Assembly: GCA_949287655.1 (NCBI GenBank)
Contig: CASEHD010000011.1
Span: 1 to 64,000 of the forward strand
Origin: an uncultured Christensenella sp.
GTDB taxonomy: Bacteria; Bacillota; Clostridia; Christensenellales; UBA3700
DNA length: 64,000 nucleotides
Direction of reading: 5' to 3'
Shown: positions 59,070 to 64,000 of the stretch, piece by piece
Position numbering within the stretch: the first letter of the stretch is position 1
Layout: the number at the start of each line of letters is the position of its first letter
The notes under the pieces: model-generated
What the model was told of the DNA's origin: nothing
Database searches by the model: none
What the model saw: the letters and a program-made list of their open reading frames with translations, nothing else
Made by a program: the position numbers and the translations under genes

Positions 59070-60833
59070 ATGTTAAAGACTTTGGCAAAGAGCATCAGGC
59101 AGTACAAAAAGACGTCTGTTTTGTCACCGGTATGCGTCACGTTCGAAGTCGCGCTGGAATGTGTGCTTCCTCTTTACATGACGACGATGCTTGAAAAGAT
59201 CCAGGTGGACAACTCGCTCAAAAATATACTTCTCTGGGGCGGGCTTCTGCTGGTATTCGCGGCGTTCTCGCTTCTTTTCGGCATGCTCGCGGGCAAGTTT
59301 GCGGCGACGGCTTCCGCCGGCTTTGCGCGCAATTTAAGAGAGGATATGTATTACAATATACAGGCGTTCTCTTTCGCGAATATAGACAAGTTTTCCACAT
59401 CGAGTCTGGTTACCAGAATGACTACCGACGTCACCAACGTGCAGAACGCGTATATGATGCTTATAAGAGTTGCGGTCAGAAGCCCGATAATGCTTATATT
59501 CTCGCTTATAATGGCTTTCTTTATCGATCCCGTGGTATCTCTCGTATTCCTCGTTCTGGTACCGGTACTGGGAATCGGTCTGTTCGTTATTTTTAAATTG
59601 AGCTGGCCGATATTCGACAAGGTGTTTAAGAAATACGACGCGATGAACGAGTCGATACAGGAAAACATAAAGGGCATAAGGGTCGTAAAATCTTACGTCA
59701 GAGAGGATTACGAGAAGAAAAAGTTTGCGGCGACCGCAGAGAACGTCAAAAAAGACTTCGTACGCGGCGAAAAGCTTATCGCGCTTTCCAACCCGCTTAT
59801 GCAGTTCTGTTTCTGGGCGGCGACTCTGTTCATCTGCTTTATGGGACCGATGGTTGGTCTTACCAACGGCGACCAGACGATAAGCACGAAGATGAGTTCG
59901 CTTATCGTATATTCGGCGCAGATACTTTCCAGCCTTATGATGCTGTCGATGATACTCGTCATGTTCTCGATAGCGAGAACGTCGGCGGAGCGTATCGTCG
60001 AGGTCATCACAGAAGAAAGCACCCTGCATAATCCCGAAAACCCCGTGACGGAGGTCAAGGACGGCTCAGTCAGGTTTGAAAACGTGTCCTTTAAGTATAA
60101 CGAAAACGCCGAGCGCCGCGCGCTCAAAGAGGTCAACCTCGACATAAAGAGCGGGCAGACGATAGGTATCTTAGGCGGAACGGGCAGCAGTAAGACGTCG
60201 CTCGTCAACCTTATCCCCAGACTTTACGACGTCAGCGAAGGCGCTGTTTACGTAGGCGGCGTCAACGTAAAGGATTATGATCTCGAAACGCTGAGAAACC
60301 AGGTTGCGGTCGTATTGCAGAAAAACCTTCTTTTCTCCGGCACGATCAAGGAAAATCTGCGTTGGGGCAATCCGGACGCGACGGACGAAGAACTCGTCAG
60401 AGCCTGCAAACTCGCTCAGGCGGACGACTTTATCAGGTCTTTCCCCGACGGATACGACACTTATATCGAACAGGGCGGCACCAATGTTTCCGGCGGTCAG
60501 AAGCAAAGACTCTGTATTGCCCGCGCGCTTCTCAAAAAGCCCAAGATACTCATACTCGACGACTCGACCAGCGCGGTCGACACTAAGACGGACGCGCTCA
60601 TAAGAAAAGCGTTCAGAGAAGAGATCCCGGATACTACGAAATTTATTATTGCGCAGAGAGTTTCTTCTGTAATGGAATCCGATCAGATAATCCTTATGAA
60701 GAACGGAACGGTCAGCGATGTCGGTACGCACGAAGAATTGCTTGCGCGCAATCCGATATACCAGGAGGTCTACTATTCGCAGAACAAGATCGGCAACGCG
60801 GACGCGGTAAAAGGAGGTGAGGATCATGAATAA
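59070..60833 (+). CDS. ABC exporter half-transporter, degenerate ATP site
   Basis: A 587-residue exporter subunit: six transmembrane helices (about residues 15-320) and a nucleotide-binding domain. Walker A is GGTGSSKTS, where the usual second Gly is Ser, the signature is VSGGQKQ, and Walker B is ILILDDSTSAVD with Asp in place of the catalytic Glu. The Asp marks the degenerate site of heterodimeric exporters such as TM287/288, and the partner with the canonical Glu is the next gene, whose start overlaps this stop by 8 bases. Multidrug efflux, controlled by the MarR regulator, is the likely role. Confidence 0.92.
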   Translation: MLKTLAKSIRQYKKTSVLSPVCVTFEVALECVLPLYMTTMLEKIQVDNSLKNILLWGGLLLVFAAFSLLFGMLAGKFAATASAGFARNLREDMYYNIQAFSFANIDKFSTSSLVTRMTTDVTNVQNAYMMLIRVAVRSPIMLIFSLIMAFFIDPVVSLVFLVLVPVLGIGLFVIFKLSWPIFDKVFKKYDAMNESIQENIKGIRVVKSYVREDYEKKKFAATAENVKKDFVRGEKLIALSNPLMQFCFWAATLFICFMGPMVGLTNGDQTISTKMSSLIVYSAQILSSLMMLSMILVMFSIARTSAERIVEVITEESTLHNPENPVTEVKDGSVRFENVSFKYNENAERRALKEVNLDIKSGQTIGILGGTGSSKTSLVNLIPRLYDVSEGAVYVGGVNVKDYDLETLRNQVAVVLQKNLLFSGTIKENLRWGNPDATDEELVRACKLAQADDFIRSFPDGYDTYIEQGGTNVSGGQKQRLCIARALLKKPKILILDDSTSAVDTKTDALIRKAFREEIPDTTKFIIAQRVSSVMESDQIILMKNGTVSDVGTHEELLARNPIYQEVYYSQNKIGNADAVKGGEDHE

Positions 60834-62748
60834 TACGGCAGGCAAAGGCAAGAAAGGCGGTACGATGGCGATCCTCGGCAGACTCCTGAAATATATGTTC
60901 AGGTTCTATAAGTGGGAGCTTCTCGCGGTAATTATCTGTATCACGATAAACGCGATTGCGGCGATAAGCTCGTCAATCTTCCTTGAGATCATCGTCGATG
61001 AGGTCGTCGAGCCGGGTCTCGTCAGCGGCTGGGACGCGGTCAAAGGCACGATGCTGAATATCGGTCTCATAATGGCGGGAATATTCGCTTTGGGCGTTAT
61101 CTGCTCGTTCACCTACAACCGCATTATGGCGTACGTTACGCAGGGCTTCCTGAAGCATATGAGACTGGAAATGTTCAATAAGATGCAGTCTCTGCCGATA
61201 CGCTATTTTGACACGAACACGCACGGCGACATAATGAGTACTTACACCAACGATATCGACGCGTTGAGACAGCTGGTTTCGCAGTCGATGCCGCAGATGT
61301 ACTACTCGGCAGTCGCACTGATAACGCTTATCGTAAGCATGTTGCAGTCGAGTATATGGCTTTTCCTCGTCGTGCTTCTGGGATGCGTATCCATGCTTTT
61401 CGTTACGAAAGCGGTCGGCGGCAAGAGCGCGAAATTCTTTATCCGTCAGCAGAGATCTATGGGTAAGACGGAAGGTTTCGTCGAAGAGATGATGAACGGA
61501 CAGAAAGTCATCAAGGTCTTCTGTCACGAGGAACAGTCAAAGCGCGATTTCGATAAGATCAACGAGCAGCTCTTCAAGGACAGCGAAAACGCAAACAAGT
61601 ACGCCAACGTGCTGATGCCCACGATAAACAACATCGGTCACGTGCTGTACGTTCTCGTCGCGATAGTAGGCGGACTGCTCGTGCTTGCAGGCGTACACAA
61701 TTTAAGCATTACGGGACTCGAAGGCGAAGCCATAAAGATGGGCGCGATAGTCGCGTTCCTGAATATGAGCCGACAGTTCACGATAAATATCGGGCAGCTT
61801 TCGATGCAGGTCAACTCCGTCGTCATGGGTACCGCGGGCGCCGAGCGTATCTTTGAGCTTCTCGACCAGGAGTCCGAAACGGACGACGGCTATGTCACTC
61901 TCGTAAACGCAGAGACAGACGAAAAGGGCAATATCCGCGAAAGCGCGACCCGTACCGGAATGTGGGCATGGAGACATCCTCACAAGGCGGACGGCTCAGT
62001 CACATATCAGGAACTTAAAGGCGATATCCGGCTGTTCGACGTCGACTTCGGTTACGTGCCGGACAAAATAGTGCTGCACGACGTGTCGCTGTATGCTAAG
62101 CCGGGGCAGAAGATAGCGTTCGTCGGCGCGACCGGCGCGGGCAAGACGACGATAACCAACCTTATCAACCGTTTCTACGACATCGCGGACGGCAAGATAA
62201 GATATGACGGCATAAATATCAACAAGATAAAGAAAGCCGATCTTCGCCGCTCCCTCGGCATGGTATTGCAGGATACCAACCTGTTTACCGGCACGATAAT
62301 GGACAATATCCGTTACGGCAAACTCGACGCTTCGGACGACGAATGCGTCGCGGCGGCTAAGCTCGCGAACGCGCACGACTTTATAACCCGTCTTCCGGAA
62401 GGGTACAACACGATGCTGACCGGCGACGGCGCGAACCTGTCGCAGGGACAGAAACAGCTTCTTTCGATAGCGCGCGCGGCGGTAGCCAACGCTCCCGTGC
62501 TGATACTCGACGAGGCGACTTCGTCCATCGATACGCGCACCGAAGCTCTCGTTCAGCAGGGTATGGACCACCTTATGGAAGGCAGAACGGTCTTTGTCAT
62601 CGCGCACAGGCTGTCGACGATACAGAACTCGGACGCGATAATGGTTCTCGACCACGGCAGGATAATAGAACGCGGCTCCCACGATCAGCTGATCGCGCAG
62701 AAGGGCGTGTACTATCAGCTGTATACAGGAGCGTTCGAACTCGAATAA
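60826..62748 (+). CDS. ABC exporter half-transporter, canonical ATP site
   Basis: A 640-residue exporter subunit: six transmembrane helices (about residues 25-340), an ~80-residue linker (including GMWAWRHPHKADGS) and an ATPase domain. Walker A is GATGAGKTT, the signature is LSQGQKQ and Walker B is VLILDEATSSID with the catalytic Glu. It forms the partner of the previous protein, so one ATP site of the heterodimer would be active. The start ATG at 60826 follows AAGGAGG (60811-60817); a GTG nine bases earlier lies within that site. A terminator follows at 62816. Confidence 0.92.
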   Translation: MNNTAGKGKKGGTMAILGRLLKYMFRFYKWELLAVIICITINAIAAISSSIFLEIIVDEVVEPGLVSGWDAVKGTMLNIGLIMAGIFALGVICSFTYNRIMAYVTQGFLKHMRLEMFNKMQSLPIRYFDTNTHGDIMSTYTNDIDALRQLVSQSMPQMYYSAVALITLIVSMLQSSIWLFLVVLLGCVSMLFVTKAVGGKSAKFFIRQQRSMGKTEGFVEEMMNGQKVIKVFCHEEQSKRDFDKINEQLFKDSENANKYANVLMPTINNIGHVLYVLVAIVGGLLVLAGVHNLSITGLEGEAIKMGAIVAFLNMSRQFTINIGQLSMQVNSVVMGTAGAERIFELLDQESETDDGYVTLVNAETDEKGNIRESATRTGMWAWRHPHKADGSVTYQELKGDIRLFDVDFGYVPDKIVLHDVSLYAKPGQKIAFVGATGAGKTTITNLINRFYDIADGKIRYDGININKIKKADLRRSLGMVLQDTNLFTGTIMDNIRYGKLDASDDECVAAAKLANAHDFITRLPEGYNTMLTGDGANLSQGQKQLLSIARAAVANAPVLILDEATSSIDTRTEALVQQGMDHLMEGRTVFVIAHRLSTIQNSDAIMVLDHGRIIERGSHDQLIAQKGVYYQLYTGAFELE

Positions 62749-62815
62749 ACGGGGCGCTTGTCCCGGCGGCGGCATTATGCCGCGCGCGTAGACGGTAAGT
62801 TTTACCGATAATTTT

Positions 62816-62841
62816 ACGGCGGCGTTTGCCGCCGTTTTTTT
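62816..62841 (+). terminator. intrinsic terminator of the ABC exporter operon
   Basis: ACGGCGGC, loop GTTT and GCCGCCGT, then T6. Confidence 0.92.
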
Positions 62842-62941
62842 GTAAAGGATGAACGTGAGAAGCGCGCCGCCTGTTAACGATCGCGGGGGTTGTTGGCTTT
62901 GAGAAGAAACGCGGCGGGGTAAAGTCCGGCGAAAATCCGTA

Positions 62942-62970
62942 TTGACAAAGTGCGCGCGCGCTATTATAAT
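62942..62970 (+). promoter_or_regulatory. sigma-A promoter of the nitroreductase operon
   Basis: TTGACA (62942-62947), 17-base spacer with alternating GC, TATAAT (62965-62970), about 32 bases before the start codon. Confidence 0.9.
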
Positions 62971-63002
62971 CAAAATTAGAATATATTAAAGGGGAGCGGC
63001 GT

Positions 63003-63527
63003 ATGGGCGTAAGCGAAGCCAGCGAAAGCAGATTCAGTTGCAGAAAATATCAGGAAAGGGACGTCGGCAACGGACTTATCGAACAGTGCCTGGAATGCGC
63101 GAGGCTGTCGCCGTCAGCTCTTAACAAACAGCCGTGGAAATTCTATGTGACCAGAGGGGATCTGAAAGCGGCGATAGCGAAGGAAACTCAGCTTTTCGGC
63201 GCGAACGCGTTTACCGACGAAGCCCCCGTGCTGGTCGCGGTCACGGTAAAGCCGAGGGTCGCGGATAAACTCGCGGACAAGATAAAGCATCAGGATTTTT
63301 CCTCGATAGACCTGGGGATAGCGGTGCAGAGTTTTTGTCTTAAAGCCGCAGAGCTCGGGCTGGGCACCTGTATTATCGGCTGGGTAAAGACCGGGGCGGT
63401 CGACAAGCTTCTGAACACGGCGGTCGGGGAAAAGACAAAACTTATAATCGCCCTCGGATATCCCGCATGCGAACAGCCGCCCCGCCGCAGAAAATCTATG
63501 GAGGAGATAGCGGTCTATCTGTCATGA
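63003..63527 (+). CDS. nitroreductase-family flavoprotein
   Basis: A 174-residue FMN-dependent oxidoreductase. The N-terminal FMN contact SRFSCRKYQERDV, the central segment ARLSPSALNKQPWKFYV and the C-terminal LGLGTCIIGWVK with GYPACEQPPRRRKSMEEIAV are all typical of the family. Its substrate cannot be told from sequence; members reduce nitro compounds, quinones, flavins or other NAD(P)H-linked acceptors. The start follows AAAGGGGAG. It overlaps the next gene by four bases (ATGA), so the two are translated together. Confidence 0.92.
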   Translation: MGVSEASESRFSCRKYQERDVGNGLIEQCLECARLSPSALNKQPWKFYVTRGDLKAAIAKETQLFGANAFTDEAPVLVAVTVKPRVADKLADKIKHQDFSSIDLGIAVQSFCLKAAELGLGTCIIGWVKTGAVDKLLNTAVGEKTKLIIALGYPACEQPPRRRKSMEEIAVYLS

Positions 63528-64000
63528 CCGCATTGCATATGGAAGAAAAGAATATCAGAAACGCCGGTAAAGACGTGAAGAAAAATTTTTGGATATCAAT
63601 CGTACTTTCGGTCATGCTGGTCGGCGGCGTGCCGATGATTGTGCTCGGCGCGACCAATAAGATATGGGCGGTCATGGCAATAGGCATCGCGTTTACCGCG
63701 CTCGGTTTTTACGGCTGTCCGCTGGGCTGGGTGATGTACGGCGAGGCGAAGTTCCGCGCCGCGCTCGTAAGCGCGATAGAGTACGAGGGCAGGGTCACCG
63801 TGGACGGTCTCGTCGCGCAGTTCGGAAAGCACAGGAACAAGATAATCGCGGATATCCGCAAGCTTATCGAAAAGAGGTATCTCGCGGGGTACGCGTTCGA
63901 CGGAGAGACGCTGGTGTACGCCGAAAAGAAGGAGAGGCCCAAAGAGAGGATATACGTCGGCAAGTGCCCGTCCTGCAACGCGATAATGGAATATGCGGAC
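63524..64000 (+). CDS. membrane protein with winged-helix-like and zinc-ribbon start (partial)
   Basis: The gene starts ATG at 63524, overlapping the nitroreductase stop codon, and runs off the window end; 159 codons are visible. After a hydrophilic head (EEKNIRNAGKDVKKN) there are two hydrophobic segments (about residues 22-42 and 46-70). Then comes a helical region (VTVDGLVAQFGKHRNKIIAD with RKLIEKRYLAGYA) that looks like a PCI/winged-helix fold, and a first CxxC (CPSC) at the end, probably half of a zinc ribbon. Proteins of this layout are known in Firmicutes but of unknown function. I cannot give the C-terminal part. Confidence 0.7.
   Translation, partial: MTALHMEEKNIRNAGKDVKKNFWISIVLSVMLVGGVPMIVLGATNKIWAVMAIGIAFTALGFYGCPLGWVMYGEAKFRAALVSAIEYEGRVTVDGLVAQFGKHRNKIIADIRKLIEKRYLAGYAFDGETLVYAEKKERPKERIYVGKCPSCNAIMEYAD

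Overview
The window looks like chromosomal DNA of a Gram-positive, low-to-mid GC clostridial bacterium. The evidence is a Spo0A response regulator with a typical DNA-binding half, lipoproteins with lipoboxes, strong AGGAGG-type ribosome sites, many sigma-A promoters with 17-bp spacers, SipW-type signal peptidases, LuxS and a Na+-decarboxylase beta/gamma pair. An uncultured gut Clostridia lineage (Christensenellales-like) is a plausible guess, but sequence alone does not fix the taxon.

Layout. 0-6.6 kb (minus strand): leuS-serS operon with its own promoter and terminator, then a large lipoprotein of unknown function. 7.2-41.2 kb (plus strand): a 34-kb accessory surface locus. It holds a degenerate EAL-domain protein, several short exported proteins with camelysin/TasA-like (SipW-type) signal peptides, a membrane-anchored McrB-like AAA+ ATPase, two SipW-like signal peptidases with charged cytoplasmic tails, a DUF2357-like (McrC-associated) protein with no visible nuclease and a long coiled coil, and a single 7,445-residue secreted protein built from GLUG/beta-helix modules and MBG/YDG domains. 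41.3-46 kb: a small membrane protein, a zinc-ribbon protein with a hyperacidic tail, a 204-bp inverted-repeat element, spo0A, an XRE regulator, an HGSNAT-like membrane acyltransferase and an Mrp/NBP35 ATPase. 46.2-49.8 kb: a TrpXYZ-like ABC importer whose ATPase gene overlaps luxS. 49.9-55.9 kb: a possible small RNA and a 1,862-residue lipoprotein with about 17 InlB-B/Flg_new-type repeats and BspA-like leucine-rich repeats. 56-58.4 kb: a hexapeptide acetyltransferase, then a yybP-ykoY (Mn2+) riboswitch and terminator ahead of oadB-oadG. 58.5-62.8 kb: a MarR regulator with a double palindromic operator, followed by a heterodimeric ABC exporter. 63-64 kb: a nitroreductase overlapping a membrane/winged-helix protein cut off by the window end.

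The most novel part is 7.3-41.1 kb. I read it as a surface-fibre or matrix assembly locus. In this reading two SipW peptidases mature the CalY-like subunits and perhaps the giant protein. A membrane-bound McrB-like ATPase and its nuclease-less DUF2357 partner act on the cytoplasmic side, possibly through the peptidase tails. A non-catalytic EAL protein lies in the promoter-proximal unit. The gene identities and order are read from sequence; the assembly model is inference.
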